DNA from: Pseudoalteromonas sp. A25
GTDB taxonomy: Bacteria > Pseudomonadota > Gammaproteobacteria > Enterobacterales > Alteromonadaceae
Direction: 5' to 3'
Assembly: GCF_009176705.1 (NCBI RefSeq)
Contig: NZ_AP021846.1
Span: 1,768,001 to 1,832,000 of the forward strand
DNA: 64,000 nt
The translations under genes were made by a program, and so were the position numbers. Position 1 is the stretch's first letter, and each line of letters begins with the position of its first letter. Shown here piece by piece: positions 16,917 through 26,827 of the stretch. A model generated the notes under the pieces. The model was given only the letters and a program-made list of their open reading frames with translations. It did no database searches and had not been told where the DNA came from.

Positions 16917-18950
16917 TTATTTTTTATATTTTTCAAACCAGGCGAGTGTATGTTCAATTTTACTGATCATTCGCGATGGTCGACCTGCAATACCATGCGG
17001 TGCACCAGGGATCTTAACCAGTACTGAGTCAATTTTACGGTGCTTTAAAGCTTGATAAAACTGCTCAGTTTCAGCCATCGGCGTACGTAAATCTTCTTCA
17101 CCGGTCATAAGCATAGTTGGGGTAGTGACATTGCCAACCAGTGAAAGTGGTGAGCGCTGCCAATAGTGGTCAACATGCTCCCATGGCATGCCAGGAAACT
17201 GTGTTGGGATCTGCACTAAGCCACTGTCAGCGGTTAGTACTTTACTCAGCCAGTTGATAACGGGTTTAACAACAACCGCTGCATTAAAGCGGTTGGTTAA
17301 GCCTATCGCATAAGCGGTTGCGATCCCGCCTGCTGAGCCGCCAGCAATAAACAAGTTGTTTTCATCAATAAAGCCCTTGTCTAACATCGCATCGACACCA
17401 GAGTTGTGATCTGCAAAGTCTTCTTTAGAGCTATATTTGTACTTCAACAACATAGCAAAGCGCTCGCCATATGAGCTACTGCCTCTGTGGTTATCATAAA
17501 AAACTACATAGCCTTGTGCTGCATAACGCTGTAGTTCAGCTGAGAAGTGAGGCCCATAGGCGAGGTGTGGGCCACCATGGATCTCAAGTAACAGAGGGTA
17601 TTTTTTATTCGGGTCGAAATTTGGTGGGGTAATGTACCAGCCTTGAATTTTTTCGCCATCAAATGAAGAGGTATAATTAACTTCGTGTACTTTACCAAGT
17701 TGTTTGTGAGCCAGTAGGTCTTCATTTAATGCTGTAAGCTGCTTCACTTTTCCCTTGCTGGTTGCTAATGCGACATCGGCAGGGCGCTGGCTGCTGCCTT
17801 TGGTAAATGCGATTTCCCCATTGTAGTTAGCGCTGAATTGACCACTCAAATAAGGCCGTCCCAATGTGGTTCCTGAGAGGCTATCGGTGAGGTCGGTAAT
17901 TTTTCCTTTTATGCTAATTGTTGCTAGCTTTTTCATACCGTGATCATCGTATGAAATAGCAAGCTTAGAGCGCCCTACCCAGGTTGGATTTTGTATTGAA
18001 CGGTCAAACTTCGCAGCGACAAGCTGGCTTTTTTTAGACTGCCAATCCATGATGTTTAATTTGTGGTTACGGTAGGGATTAAGTTCACCCGATGCACTTA
18101 GATAAGCAAGTTGATCTCCATTTTTTGAAAAGCTGGGTGAATGCTCTCGACCAGGTGCTGATGTTAGTTGAGTAATTTCACCGTCAAAATCTACCTCAAA
18201 CAGATCACCTTCAAGTGCCTTGTATTCCCAATCTGAGATGCGGTTTGCCGAAAACACAATGGCTTTAGAATCCGCACGCCAAGCCAATTTGCCACCATGG
18301 TGATAATCGCCAGAAGTTAGTTGTCGTGGTGTTCCTCCCTCACTGGGTAAGACAAAAATTTGCCGATATCCGGGTTTTACCAGCCCACGGCCATCAGCTT
18401 GATAATAAGCGCGGTCAATCACTATTGCAGGCTCTGACCATGTAGCGCCCTTTGGTGGTGATGGCATTTTGGCAATGACACTTGGTTTTTCTTCTACTTT
18501 TTGGCTAAAAGCTAACCATTTTCCATCTGGCGACCAAGTTAAGTTGCTGATCCCTGACTTTAGTTGCGTAAGCAAGGCCGTGCGGTTTTGTTTTAGATAA
18601 TGGACGTGCACTTGGGTGCTACCTGATACATTACTTACAAACGCAATTTTGTCTCCGCTTGGTGACCACCTAGGTTGGTTATAGCGGTTTTCATCTGAAA
18701 AAAGCGGTGATTGGCTGCCTGATTTGCTATCAACAAGCCACAAGTTTTGTCTTTTAGCGTCTTTCATCACATCATTGCTGTTGCGAACATAAATGATCTG
18801 CTCGCCATTGGGTGAGATCTGTGGATCGCTTGCATACTCAAGTTCAAAAATATCTTCTGCTTGTAAACCGCTGCTCGCATGCGCAAATGCGGGTAGTACA
18901 GAAAATGCTAGCAATGTGCTTTGTAAGGTTTTTCTTAACCTAAAAGACAT
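16917..18950 (-). CDS. S9-family prolyl oligopeptidase-like serine peptidase
   Basis: A 677-residue exported protein with a signal peptide (MSFRLRKTLQSTLLAFSVLPAFAHA), an N-terminal TolB/WD40-like beta-propeller (about 30-400) with repeated SPDGKWLAFS and SPSGDKIAFV blades, and a C-terminal alpha/beta-hydrolase domain. The nucleophile is in GGSAGGIA, the acid in GEEDLRTP, and the base in PGAPHGIAG, so the catalytic triad is complete. It probably degrades small peptides in the periplasm. A good ribosome site (GGAGAC) precedes the ATG at 18950. It is monocistronic. Confidence 0.92.
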   Translation of the reverse strand: MSFRLRKTLQSTLLAFSVLPAFAHASSGLQAEDIFELEYASDPQISPNGEQIIYVRNSNDVMKDAKRQNLWLVDSKSGSQSPLFSDENRYNQPRWSPSGDKIAFVSNVSGSTQVHVHYLKQNRTALLTQLKSGISNLTWSPDGKWLAFSQKVEEKPSVIAKMPSPPKGATWSEPAIVIDRAYYQADGRGLVKPGYRQIFVLPSEGGTPRQLTSGDYHHGGKLAWRADSKAIVFSANRISDWEYKALEGDLFEVDFDGEITQLTSAPGREHSPSFSKNGDQLAYLSASGELNPYRNHKLNIMDWQSKKSQLVAAKFDRSIQNPTWVGRSKLAISYDDHGMKKLATISIKGKITDLTDSLSGTTLGRPYLSGQFSANYNGEIAFTKGSSQRPADVALATSKGKVKQLTALNEDLLAHKQLGKVHEVNYTSSFDGEKIQGWYITPPNFDPNKKYPLLLEIHGGPHLAYGPHFSAELQRYAAQGYVVFYDNHRGSSSYGERFAMLLKYKYSSKEDFADHNSGVDAMLDKGFIDENNLFIAGGSAGGIATAYAIGLTNRFNAAVVVKPVINWLSKVLTADSGLVQIPTQFPGMPWEHVDHYWQRSPLSLVGNVTTPTMLMTGEEDLRTPMAETEQFYQALKHRKIDSVLVKIPGAPHGIAGRPSRMISKIEHTLAWFEKYKK

Positions 18951-19802
18951 AGTAAGTCTCCTAAATAAATATTTACTCTAATTTGTGTAACATAGTTATT
19001 CAGCCCAAAGCAATTGTCACCTTATAAGCGATAAACGCAAATAAAAACCAGATATGTGTCGTGTCGAAAAGGGGGAGCGCGCATTGTCGACGTTTGAAGT
19101 TCGGTTTTTTAAAGCACACACTTTAATAATATCGGCAGTGGACGGCGCGAAAAATTGCTTATAAATAAATCTAAAAAAAGCAAAGAACAGGCAGAGTAGG
19201 CGTTTGACTTTTAAGATATTTACTCAAGTAATCAGTTGGATAGTTTATAGAGCATGCAGGTAATGGAAATGCTACTTGCCAAATGTAATCATTACGTGTG
19301 TCTGAAGAAGTTTGTTAAGGACAAATTAGTCAATTTCAGCGACCTAAAGCGGATGAGTTAGTAAAGTAACAGAAGTTGAAGAATTTACAGTATGTACCGC
19401 AACAGGGCTGTTTTCTAATCCAAATTGCCATAACCAGTAATTTATTTTTTAGCTGACCTCGGCTGGAAGTGCTCTTAATAGGTTACCCGCATACTGCAAT
19501 GATAGTCTACAATGCCAATTATCAGTGAATAAAGAAGCTAAAAGCATACACGTTTTACAGCATCCTTGTATGTTGTAGCTGTTTTACGATGTATGTTAGA
19601 ATAATTGCGTTTTTTGTAATTATCAGCAGCGATTAACCCAAATCCAACCGCTCATATTTCATCAGGTATTCAATCATCTGCGCAAAATGTTGTGTGTTGC
19701 TGCTCAAGTTCACTAAAAGGCAATCCAGCGTTATTGAGAACAAATGTATGTGTACTTCACGAATATGGGGTATCCACTCAAATTAATTTAAAAAGATTTA
19801 AC
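18951..19802. other. Long intergenic region, no assigned gene
   Basis: About 850 bases without a supportable intact gene. It holds the promoter of the S9 peptidase at the left end and that of the secreted protein at the right end. On the minus strand at about 19635-19770 there is an open frame without a start whose last residues read AQMIEYLMKYERLDLG before a TAA at 19635-19637; this looks like the tail of a decayed gene of unknown family. Confidence 0.4.
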
Positions 19803-20717
19803 ATGAAGTACCTAGCGATTTTATTGACAGCACTTTTAAGTACCTTTGTAAATGCGGCAACAAGCCCATCTTGTCCTGGTGAAGAAGGGTACTTTTACAC
19901 CAATGACAGAAATACCCGAAACCCCTCTCAAGGGGGGTTTGTCTCTCATGATGCAGATATCTCCGATAATATTTGGCTGGGTCGAAATGCGGCAATCTGC
20001 GGGTTCTCAACGGTTAGTAATGGTGCAAGAATAACAGGAAGAGCCGTTATTTGTGGTGATGCATTGGTGAAAGGGCGCAAAGCAAGAGTCACCGGCCATG
20101 CAAAGGTGTGTGGTGATGCGCGTGTTGACGGCAGTAAAAACGAAGTCGTATTAACAGGCCATTATGAAACATTTACAGGCTTGTACAGCTCGGGGACTTT
20201 TACGGCCAAAAAGAAAATTAAGCAGCAAAGCAACGATGAGTATATTAAAGAGTTTTTAAGTGCCATTAACAAATTCAGCTCTGTGGCTTATACGTTTACT
20301 GAGAAAACGCGCAAGCTAAAAACTGCGAGCAGCTATGAAGCCTATCAAGATAATATAAAAGACAGCTGTGAAATAGTACTAACAGAAATTAGAAAAAACA
20401 AAGCACTAAGAGATGGTCGTGTGGCCTCGTGGCCCAAGAAATTTATAAAGAGCCGTTTTAATCTGCGAGATATTTATATTTACAATATTAGCGTCTCTGG
20501 CAATCATTTCGATTATGATAAGTTTGACATGTACCAATTTTCTTTTGATTTAAAAGGTGACAAGCCTTTAGAAGGATTTGTCAAAAAACAAGATCCAGAT
20601 GGCGCTTGGCAAAACGACAAAAAACACCTTAAAGGCTATTGGCTATTCAGTGAGAAAAAGTCACGGTTGCAAAAATTACATGTTTTGCTGAGCAAAGCAG
20701 TTAAGGCGTGTAACTAA
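19803..20717 (+). CDS. Secreted protein with hexapeptide-like repeats, unknown function
   Basis: A 304-residue protein with a clear signal peptide (MKYLAILLTALLSTFVNA) and start at ATG 19803; an in-frame upstream extension has no signal-like character. Residues about 45-125 repeat a pattern such as GRAVICGDALVKG and GHAKVCGDARVDG, which suggests a short left-handed beta-helix of hexapeptide type with aligned cysteines. The remainder (about 135-304) is Lys-rich and charged with no recognised domain. The beta-helix part resembles carbohydrate-modifying or ice-binding-like folds only in general pattern; no function is assigned. Confidence 0.6.
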   Translation: MKYLAILLTALLSTFVNAATSPSCPGEEGYFYTNDRNTRNPSQGGFVSHDADISDNIWLGRNAAICGFSTVSNGARITGRAVICGDALVKGRKARVTGHAKVCGDARVDGSKNEVVLTGHYETFTGLYSSGTFTAKKKIKQQSNDEYIKEFLSAINKFSSVAYTFTEKTRKLKTASSYEAYQDNIKDSCEIVLTEIRKNKALRDGRVASWPKKFIKSRFNLRDIYIYNISVSGNHFDYDKFDMYQFSFDLKGDKPLEGFVKKQDPDGAWQNDKKHLKGYWLFSEKKSRLQKLHVLLSKAVKACN

Positions 20718-20857
20718 CAGCGATGACAATAAATAAATAGCCACTAGTATGTTTTATTAAGTCGTCGTCATCTACTTGGTAAGTTGAAAATAAATGTGAC
20801 GGTTGGATATCTGTTAGCTATACATTAATTATGGTTTAATTTTCGCAGTGTTGGGCG

Positions 20858-21691
20858 ATGGCAATAACTTTAACCAAAGCAGAAAAAAGCATACTGAAGA
20901 ATGTGTCTATACCACCTCGTCCCGAAGTGTTAATCCAATTTTCACAAGAGACGAAAAAGGCTGAGCCAGATATTTCAAAAATCGCAAAAATTCTGCACGC
21001 TGATGTTGGTATTTCTGCGGCTGTTCTACAGGTTGTAAATTCAGCTGCTTTTCGTCGTAACCGGGAAATTGAGTCGATTGACCAAGCTATTATGACCCTA
21101 GGCTTAAAGCGACTCGTGCCTTTGGTAAAGGCGGTCGCGTTGAAAGCAACGGTCGGTCAGAACGAGGGGATGGCGAGCTTTTGGGAAAGCCAAACGGCAA
21201 CGGCTGAGTGTGCCTCAATGATTGCTAATCAGCTTGATAAAAGCAATCTTGCAAATCATGCCTATATGCTTGGCTTGTTTCATTTTGTTGGTGTTCCTAT
21301 TTTGGTTCAGCATTTTGACGATTATCAAAAAATTCTCGACACCGCTGAAGAATACGGGTGGGACCATGCTGCGACTGAAGAAATGGCCGCATACAAGACT
21401 AATCACGCAACCATTGGCTCGTTGTTGGCAGCACAGTGGGGATTACCAAAGATTATGGTTTACGTGATCTACTATATGCATGATGTTGAGGGAATATTTA
21501 GCTCTGGTGAACTTGATAGTACTGGACTTGGATTATTGAGCATTTTAAAGATAGCTAGACACGCCACATTCGTAAAAAACAACCCTAGTGCTGAAGACCC
21601 TGAGTGGCTTGCTGTTAAAGAAGATATTTTAGACTTTTTGACAATAGATGAAAGTGAGTTGGCCGATCTCATTCTAGTGGCCAGCGATTAA
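20858..21691 (+). CDS. HDOD domain-containing protein
   Basis: A 277-residue soluble protein that is nearly all HDOD domain: an N-terminal PPRPEVLIQF segment, then IAKILHADVGISAAVLQVVNSAAFRR and the MTLGLKRLVPLV helix. HDOD proteins are relatives of HD phosphohydrolases that lack the catalytic residues and act in bacterial signalling. The gene is monocistronic, followed by an ATACCAATT hairpin and a strong terminator. No partner sensor domain is fused or adjacent, so the signal it transmits is unknown. Confidence 0.88.
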   Translation: MAITLTKAEKSILKNVSIPPRPEVLIQFSQETKKAEPDISKIAKILHADVGISAAVLQVVNSAAFRRNREIESIDQAIMTLGLKRLVPLVKAVALKATVGQNEGMASFWESQTATAECASMIANQLDKSNLANHAYMLGLFHFVGVPILVQHFDDYQKILDTAEEYGWDHAATEEMAAYKTNHATIGSLLAAQWGLPKIMVYVIYYMHDVEGIFSSGELDSTGLGLLSILKIARHATFVKNNPSAEDPEWLAVKEDILDFLTIDESELADLILVASD

Positions 21692-21702
21692 GTTTGTATA
21701 TA

Positions 21703-21726
21703 ATACCAATTTAATGCAATTGGTAT
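21703..21726. repeat. ATACCAATT...AATTGGTAT palindromic element
   Basis: Perfect nine-base arms ATACCAATT (21703-21711) and AATTGGTAT (21718-21726) with a six-base spacer just after the HDOD stop codon. Palindromes of this type are scattered in intergenic regions of Pseudoalteromonas-like genomes; that is background knowledge, only one copy is noted here. Confidence 0.6.
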
Positions 21727-21740
21727 AAGTAACGCTTTTT

Positions 21741-21767
21741 AAAAGGCAGCAAAAGTTGCTGCCTTTT
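21741..21767. terminator. Bidirectional terminator HDOD gene / proS
   Basis: A 12-base stem AAAAGGCAGCAA / TTGCTGCCTTTT with a three-base loop lies between the two convergent genes. Confidence 0.9.
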
Positions 21768-21781
21768 AGATTTGGTGTTGA

Positions 21782-23506
21782 TTAAGCGCGAATTTGCGCA
21801 GTAATAGCTGCTACAGCTTCTTCAATGTCTAGCATTTGCTTTTCACCTGTGCGGCGGTTTTTAAGCTCAACTTGGTTGTTATCTAAGTTGCGCTCGCCAA
21901 TAACTAAGGTGTAGGGCACGCCAAGTAGCTCCATATCATTGAACATTACTCCAGGGCGCTCTTTACGGTCATCAAACAATACGTCAATACCAGCTTGCTT
22001 AAATTCGCTGTATAGGCGCTCTGCAATATCCGGAATACGGTGAGACTTGTGCATGTTCATTGGTACAATCGCAAGCTCAAATGGCGCAAGCGCGGTAGTC
22101 CACTTAATGCCATAGTCATCATTGTTTTGCTCAATGGCTGCAGCGACGATACGTGATACACCAACGCCATAACATCCCATAGTCATCACTTGGTTTTTAC
22201 CGTTTTCGCCAAGTACACCAGCATTCATTGCTTCCGAATATTTAGTACCTAGTTGGAAAATATGACCAACTTCAATACCGCGCTTAATTTGCAAAGTACC
22301 TTTACCACATGGGCTTGGATCGCCTTCAACAACGTTACGCAAGTCGAATACTTCATATTCAGTCACGTCTCTGTCCCAGTTAATACCGCTGTAGTGTTCG
22401 CCATCTTTATTTGCGCCGGCAACAAAGTCAGCCATAACAGCAGCACTGCGGTCAACAATAATTGGCATATTCAGGCCTACAGGGCCAAGTGAGCCTGGGT
22501 GAGCGCCAATAGCTGCAAAAATATCTTCTTCTTTTGCCATTTCAAGCGGTGAGTCTACTAGCGGATGTTTTTCTGCTTTTAACTCGTTTAGCTCATGATC
22601 GCCACGTAAGATCAATGCCACCAAACCACGTTGTTCGTTTTCATCTGGAGCACCATAAACTATCAGTGTTTTAACACCACGGTGAGGTTTAACGCCATGC
22701 TGTGCTTTGAGATCTGCAATGGTTTTTGCTTGTGGTGTTGCAAAGGTGTTTAACTCTTTACTTGGCTCAGGGCGCGATTCAGTCGGTGCCAGAGCTTCCG
22801 CTTTTTCGATGTTTGCTGCATAGTCACTTTCAGTGCTAAATGCGATAGCGTCTTCACCTGATTCTGCTAGAACGTGGAATTCATGCGATACGCTACCACC
22901 AATTGACCCAGTGTCTGCAATAACAGGGCGGTAATCGAGGCCAAGGCGCTCGAAAATATTGCAGTACGCTTGGTGCATACGTTGATAGGTTTGTGCTAAA
23001 CACTCTTCAGTAAGGTGGAAAGAGTACGCATCTTTCATGGTGAATTCACGGGCACGCATAACACCAAACCGAGGGCGCACTTCATCACGTACTTTAGTTT
23101 GTACTTGGTACAAAGTGATAGGTAGTTGCTTATAACTGTTGATCTCTTTACGCACAAAATCGGTGATAACTTCTTCGTGTGTAGGGCCAAGTGCGAACGG
23201 ACGGTTGTGACGGTCGTTAATACGAAGCAGCTCAGGACCAAACTGTTCCCAACGGCCAGACTCTTGCCAAAGATCAGCAGGCTGAATTACGGGCATTAGC
23301 ATTTCAATGGCACCTGCTTTGTCCATTTCTTCACGCACAACTTGTTCTACTTTGCGCAGTACTTTTAATCCAGATGGCAGCCAAGTGTATAAACCTGAAG
23401 CGAGCTTGCGGATCATACCCGCACGTAACATTAACTGGTGGCTGATAATTTCAGCATCTGATGGCGTTTCTTTTAGTGTCGCCAAAATATATTGACTGGT
23501 ACGCAT
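21782..23506 (-). CDS. proS: Prolyl-tRNA synthetase
   Basis: A 574-residue prokaryote-type class II synthetase that attaches proline to tRNA-Pro. Catalytic motifs include [20 protein letters not shown] (motif 1 area, about 43-62), [13 protein letters not shown], and the [20 protein letters not shown] block (about 138-157). The central insertion (about 225-395) is the YbaK-like editing domain, and the C-terminal anticodon-binding domain ends [16 protein letters not shown]. Length matches the E. coli enzyme. Start ATG at 23506. Confidence 0.97.
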   Translation of the reverse strand: MRTSQYILATLKETPSDAEIISHQLMLRAGMIRKLASGLYTWLPSGLKVLRKVEQVVREEMDKAGAIEMLMPVIQPADLWQESGRWEQFGPELLRINDRHNRPFALGPTHEEVITDFVRKEINSYKQLPITLYQVQTKVRDEVRPRFGVMRAREFTMKDAYSFHLTEECLAQTYQRMHQAYCNIFERLGLDYRPVIADTGSIGGSVSHEFHVLAESGEDAIAFSTESDYAANIEKAEALAPTESRPEPSKELNTFATPQAKTIADLKAQHGVKPHRGVKTLIVYGAPDENEQRGLVALILRGDHELNELKAEKHPLVDSPLEMAKEEDIFAAIGAHPGSLGPVGLNMPIIVDRSAAVMADFVAGANKDGEHYSGINWDRDVTEYEVFDLRNVVEGDPSPCGKGTLQIKRGIEVGHIFQLGTKYSEAMNAGVLGENGKNQVMTMGCYGVGVSRIVAAAIEQNNDDYGIKWTTALAPFELAIVPMNMHKSHRIPDIAERLYSEFKQAGIDVLFDDRKERPGVMFNDMELLGVPYTLVIGERNLDNNQVELKNRRTGEKQMLDIEEAVAAITAQIRA

Positions 23507-23585
23507 GATGGTTCCGTTCGTAATGTAATTGTTTTTCGAAATTCTAGCGCGTAGTTTATCAGCGCTAGGGCGCTACACAAAGCGT

Positions 23586-24290
23586 TTATTCTTGGGTTAT
23601 CTCAATCACTTGATTGTGTTGCCCATCTACTTGCCAGCGAATATTAAATTCGTACAAGCTCATGCCATAAAACTGGGTTTGCTGTTTTTGTTTTTTATAG
23701 GCAGGACGGGGGTCTTGCTTGAGCACATTGCTAATAAAATCTTGTAATTCAGGGTAGTGAGTCTGCTTTGCTATAAACTCAAGTGCTTGCTCACTGAAAT
23801 CAACCGTCATGAGCGTTTCTGGACGAGTATCTGCAAAACCAGCGCTGGCATCAGGTAAAGCGTCGGAGTAGGGTAAATAGGGCTTGATATCAACAATCGG
23901 GGTACCATCGAGCAAATCTATGCCAGAAAGTAACAGCGCCAATTGACCATTTTTATATTCTACCCCTTCAAGCTTAACTGCGCTCATACCAATACCATTT
24001 GGACGAAAAGTAGCGCGGGTGGCAAATACCCCTTTGCGTTCGTTACCGCCTAAACGAGGGGGGCGAACCAGTGCAGAGTAGCCTTTATCGGCGGTTTCAT
24101 GAAAGCGAAACAACAGCCAAAGATGACTAAACTCGTCTATACCTCGGACAAACTCTTCTCGGTTGAAGTCGTCGCAAAATATCAACTTAGCCTTTGCTTG
24201 TGGCACCAGCCGAGGTTGGCGTGGAATAGCAAATTTTTGTTTATAGGGCGATTGGATATAGCCAATAGGTTGAATTTGATAGTTTTGCAC
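23586..24290 (-). CDS. trmO: tRNA (N6-threonylcarbamoyladenosine(37)-N6)-methyltransferase
   Basis: A 234-residue TsaA/TrmO-family protein that methylates t6A37 in tRNA-Thr using S-adenosylmethionine. Seen are the N-terminal IQPIGYIQSPYKQKFAIPRQ strand region, the LWLLFRFHE segment, RPPRLGGNERKGVFATR, RPNGIGMSAV and GIDLLDGTPIVDIKPYLPY, all in family order. The start is a GTG at 24290 with no strong ribosome site, accepted because the conserved domain begins directly after it. It lies behind proS on the same strand with 79 bases between, so proS and trmO probably have separate promoters or a weak operon. Confidence 0.9.
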   Translation of the reverse strand: MQNYQIQPIGYIQSPYKQKFAIPRQPRLVPQAKAKLIFCDDFNREEFVRGIDEFSHLWLLFRFHETADKGYSALVRPPRLGGNERKGVFATRATFRPNGIGMSAVKLEGVEYKNGQLALLLSGIDLLDGTPIVDIKPYLPYSDALPDASAGFADTRPETLMTVDFSEQALEFIAKQTHYPELQDFISNVLKQDPRPAYKKQKQQTQFYGMSLYEFNIRWQVDGQHNQVIEITQE

Positions 24291-24397
24291 GGTTGTTATA
24301 TCACTACTTTAAATAAAGGCGGCCGCGATTGTAGCGCGTATGGTACGGTTTATCTACGCTCGATAGGTGATAGGCTGTTGTGTTATTAACCTACCGG

Positions 24398-24874
24398 TTA
24401 ATCTTCAATGGTACGTTGCAATAAAGACTCTGTTTCAATAGCGATTTCTTTCATTTTTATTGCGTATAACTCGAGTTTTTTTTGCTCTTCGGTTTTTGGT
24501 TTAAATTGCGGCACTGGTACAGGGTAGCCGGCTTTATCCATGGCAATAAAGCTAATAATACAGTGGTTACTTTCAACTAAGGATTGCTTTTGTGGATCGC
24601 CACAGCGCACGCGAATAAATATTTGCATGCTGGTTTTGCCGGTATGGGCAATTTGCGCCGATACCTCAACAATTTGGCCAACGAGAATGGGCCGTTTGAA
24701 TCTTACTCCAGCTACAGAAACGGTGACGCAGTAGCTGCCACTCCAACCGGCGGCACAGGCATAACCCGCCTGATCTATCCATTTCATGACAATGCCACCG
24801 TGTACTTTGCCGCCAAAGTTAACATCGGTAGGCTCGGCTAAAAATCTAAATACGACTTCTGAGTGTCCACTCAT
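24398..24874 (-). CDS. Acyl-CoA thioesterase, hotdog fold
   Basis: A 158-residue hotdog thioesterase of the YciA/BFIT-like group. It shows the motif FGGKVHGGIVMKWIDQAGYACA (long motif around residues 20-40, key Asn/His/Asp-type positions), a VGQIVEVSAQIAHTGKTSMQI strand pair, and an acidic C-terminal tail. Such enzymes hydrolyse acyl-CoA thioesters in the cytoplasm. The gene lies next to electron-transfer flavoprotein genes, which fits acyl-CoA metabolism, but it is separated from them by a terminator. Confidence 0.85.
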   Translation of the reverse strand: MSGHSEVVFRFLAEPTDVNFGGKVHGGIVMKWIDQAGYACAAGWSGSYCVTVSVAGVRFKRPILVGQIVEVSAQIAHTGKTSMQIFIRVRCGDPQKQSLVESNHCIISFIAMDKAGYPVPVPQFKPKTEEQKKLELYAIKMKEIAIETESLLQRTIED

Positions 24875-24952
24875 GGCTGTTTGCTCTTGCTGTGGTTTTT
24901 AATTAAGTATATGCAATATTTAGATTTTTGCTGAGCTTGGTGGTCAATAGTA

Positions 24953-24972
24953 AAAAGGGGCCGATGGCCCCT
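24953..24972 (-). terminator. Terminator of the ETF-QO gene
   Basis: Stem GGGGCC / GGCCCC around GAT (24957-24971) is followed on the minus strand by five T residues, 30 bases after the ETF-QO stop codon. Confidence 0.8.
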
Positions 24973-25002
24973 GCAATTTAGGTTGGATACATTTTAGTAA
25001 AG

Positions 25003-26652
25003 TTACATATTTGGATAGTTAGGGCCGCCCGCACCCTCTGGTGTCATCCAAGTGATGTTTTGGCTTGGATCTTTGATATCACAAGTTTTACAGTGAACAC
25101 AGTTTTGCGCATTAATCACGAACTGCTTTTCACCTTGCTCGTTTTCGTTCACCTCATACACGCCAGCAGGGCAGTAGCGTTGGGCGGGCTCTGCGTATTT
25201 TTCTAGGTTGACGTTAATAGGAATACTGGCATTGGCTAATTGCAAATGGCATGGCTGCGATTCTTCGTGGTTGGTATTAGATAAAAATACCGACGAGAGT
25301 TTGTCAAAGCTGAGTTTACCATCAGGTTTTGGGTAGTCGATTGCTTGACACTCTGAAGCTGGCTTTAACGTCGCATAGTCATGGTGCTCGTCTTTGAACG
25401 TAAATGGCAAAGATCCCGAGAAGATATTTTGATCTAGGGTATTATATGCGCCACCTAAAATTCGCCCAAATTTGTGGATCGCAGGGCCAAAGTTACGAGA
25501 CTGATAAAGCTCATCGTATAGCCAGCTTGACTTAAACTTATCTGCAAAGTCTGTTAAATCTGCGGCTGGTTGCTCAGTGTTTAGCGCCTCTAGGATGCTA
25601 TCAGCGGCTAACATACCTGATTTCATTGCAGTATGATTACCTTTGATTTTGGCAAAGTTGAGCGTACCGGCGTCACAGCCTACCAACAAACCACCTGGGA
25701 AATGCATTTTAGGTAAGCTATGAAAGCCGCCTTTGGCAATTGCACGAGCGCCATAAGAAACGCGTTCGCCACCCTCTAGTACCTCGGCAAATACTGGGTG
25801 ATGCTTCATGCGTTGAAACTCATCAAAAGGGCTCAAATAAGGGTTGCTGTAATTTAAATCGATAATAAGCCCAACCACCACCTGATTATTCTCAGCATGA
25901 TACATAAACGAGCCACCATGAGTATCATTTTCTAATGGCCAGCCTGTGCCATGTACCACAGTGCCTTCTTTGTGCTTGGCGGGGTCAATTTGCCAAATTT
26001 CTTTAAAACCAATGCCGTAGTGCTGAGGTGTGGCGTCTTTATCAAGCGCAAACTGCTTAATAAGTTGTTTACCCAAGTGACCACGACAGCCCTCTGCAAA
26101 TACGGTGTATTTGGCGCGCAGCTCCATACCAGGCATATAACTGTCTTTTGGTTGGCCATCTTTGTCAACGCCCATATCGCCGGTGATAATGCCCTTAACT
26201 TCGTTATCTTCTACAATCAGTGAGTGAGCGCTAAAGCCTGGGAATATTTCTACGCCAAGCTGTTCGGCTTGTTCAGCTAACCAACGGCATACATTGCCCA
26301 TTGATACAATATAATTGCCATGGTTTTTAAATGTTTTTGGCACCGCAATATGTGGGATGCTGGTGGCATTATCTTTATTTTTAAATAGATAAATATCGTC
26401 TTGTGTGACCTGTGTGGTGATTGGGGCACCTTTTTCTTTCCAATCAGGTAGCAGCTCATCTAATGCTTTGGTTTCAAAAACAGCACCAGACAAAATATGT
26501 GCGCCAACTTCTGAGCCTTTTTCAACGACACAGATCATGAGTTCTTTTTCTTGTTGCTGTGCCTGTTGTGCTAGTCGAATTGCGCAAGACAGCCCTGCAG
26601 GGCCAGCGCCAACAACCACAACATCGAATTCCATGGTTTCGCGTTCAACCAT
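25003..26652 (-). CDS. etfD: Electron transfer flavoprotein-ubiquinone oxidoreductase
   Basis: A 549-residue membrane-associated enzyme that passes electrons from reduced ETF to ubiquinone. It has an N-terminal FAD-binding Rossmann motif VVGAGPAGLSCAIRLA (about 11-26), the ubiquinone and FAD domains in the middle, and a C-terminal 4Fe-4S ferredoxin-like region with CPAGVYEV, NCVHCKTCDIKDP and the final PEGAGGPNYPNM. All four cluster cysteines are present. It is divergent from etfBA across a 175-base region with two near-identical palindromes, which suggests joint control. Start ATG 26652, ribosome site GAGG. Confidence 0.96.
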   Translation of the reverse strand: MVERETMEFDVVVVGAGPAGLSCAIRLAQQAQQQEKELMICVVEKGSEVGAHILSGAVFETKALDELLPDWKEKGAPITTQVTQDDIYLFKNKDNATSIPHIAVPKTFKNHGNYIVSMGNVCRWLAEQAEQLGVEIFPGFSAHSLIVEDNEVKGIITGDMGVDKDGQPKDSYMPGMELRAKYTVFAEGCRGHLGKQLIKQFALDKDATPQHYGIGFKEIWQIDPAKHKEGTVVHGTGWPLENDTHGGSFMYHAENNQVVVGLIIDLNYSNPYLSPFDEFQRMKHHPVFAEVLEGGERVSYGARAIAKGGFHSLPKMHFPGGLLVGCDAGTLNFAKIKGNHTAMKSGMLAADSILEALNTEQPAADLTDFADKFKSSWLYDELYQSRNFGPAIHKFGRILGGAYNTLDQNIFSGSLPFTFKDEHHDYATLKPASECQAIDYPKPDGKLSFDKLSSVFLSNTNHEESQPCHLQLANASIPINVNLEKYAEPAQRYCPAGVYEVNENEQGEKQFVINAQNCVHCKTCDIKDPSQNITWMTPEGAGGPNYPNM

Positions 26653-26703
26653 TTTAACCTCACTATATTTGACGGTGTATTAACTAAAAAGAGGTTTTAG
26701 TTT

Positions 26704-26720
26704 TTATTACGTTAAAGTAA
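26704..26720. promoter_or_regulatory. Degenerate third palindrome in the etf divergon
   Basis: TTATTACGTTAAAGTAA resembles the perfect palindrome TTTACGTTAACGTAAA found before bkd, with changes in one half. It sits close to the ETF-QO start and could be a weak site of the same regulator. Confidence 0.4.
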
Positions 26721-26731
26721 GGTTATTTTAG

Positions 26732-26749
26732 GTTGACGTTTACGTCAAC
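26732..26749. promoter_or_regulatory. LiuR-like operator 1 in the etf divergon
   Basis: GTTGACGTTTACGTCAAC is an 18-base near-perfect palindrome (only the central TT breaks symmetry). A second copy with the same arms lies 49 bases away. In Alteromonadales, the MerR-family regulator LiuR is known to control branched-chain amino-acid and ETF genes through ACGT-centred palindromes; assignment to LiuR is inference. Confidence 0.65.
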
Positions 26750-26780
26750 AGGAAGTAGTCTGATTCTATAAAATAAATAT

Positions 26781-26798
26781 GTTGACGTAGACGTCAGC
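26781..26798. promoter_or_regulatory. LiuR-like operator 2 upstream of etfB
   Basis: GTTGACGTAGACGTCAGC shares fifteen of eighteen bases with operator 1 and lies 29 bases before the etfB start codon, a good place to block or activate the etfBA promoter. Confidence 0.65.
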
Positions 26799-26827
26799 TT
26801 TAAGAATAACCAGATGATGGAGTAACC

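Noticed and set aside
18951..19802. An intact gene in the long intergenic region
   Set aside because: The only longer open frame (minus strand, ending at 19635) lacks a start and ribosome site and could not be assigned to a family.
23529..23747. Plus-strand frames opposite proS and trmO
   Set aside because: They are antisense readings of well-defined genes without own signals.
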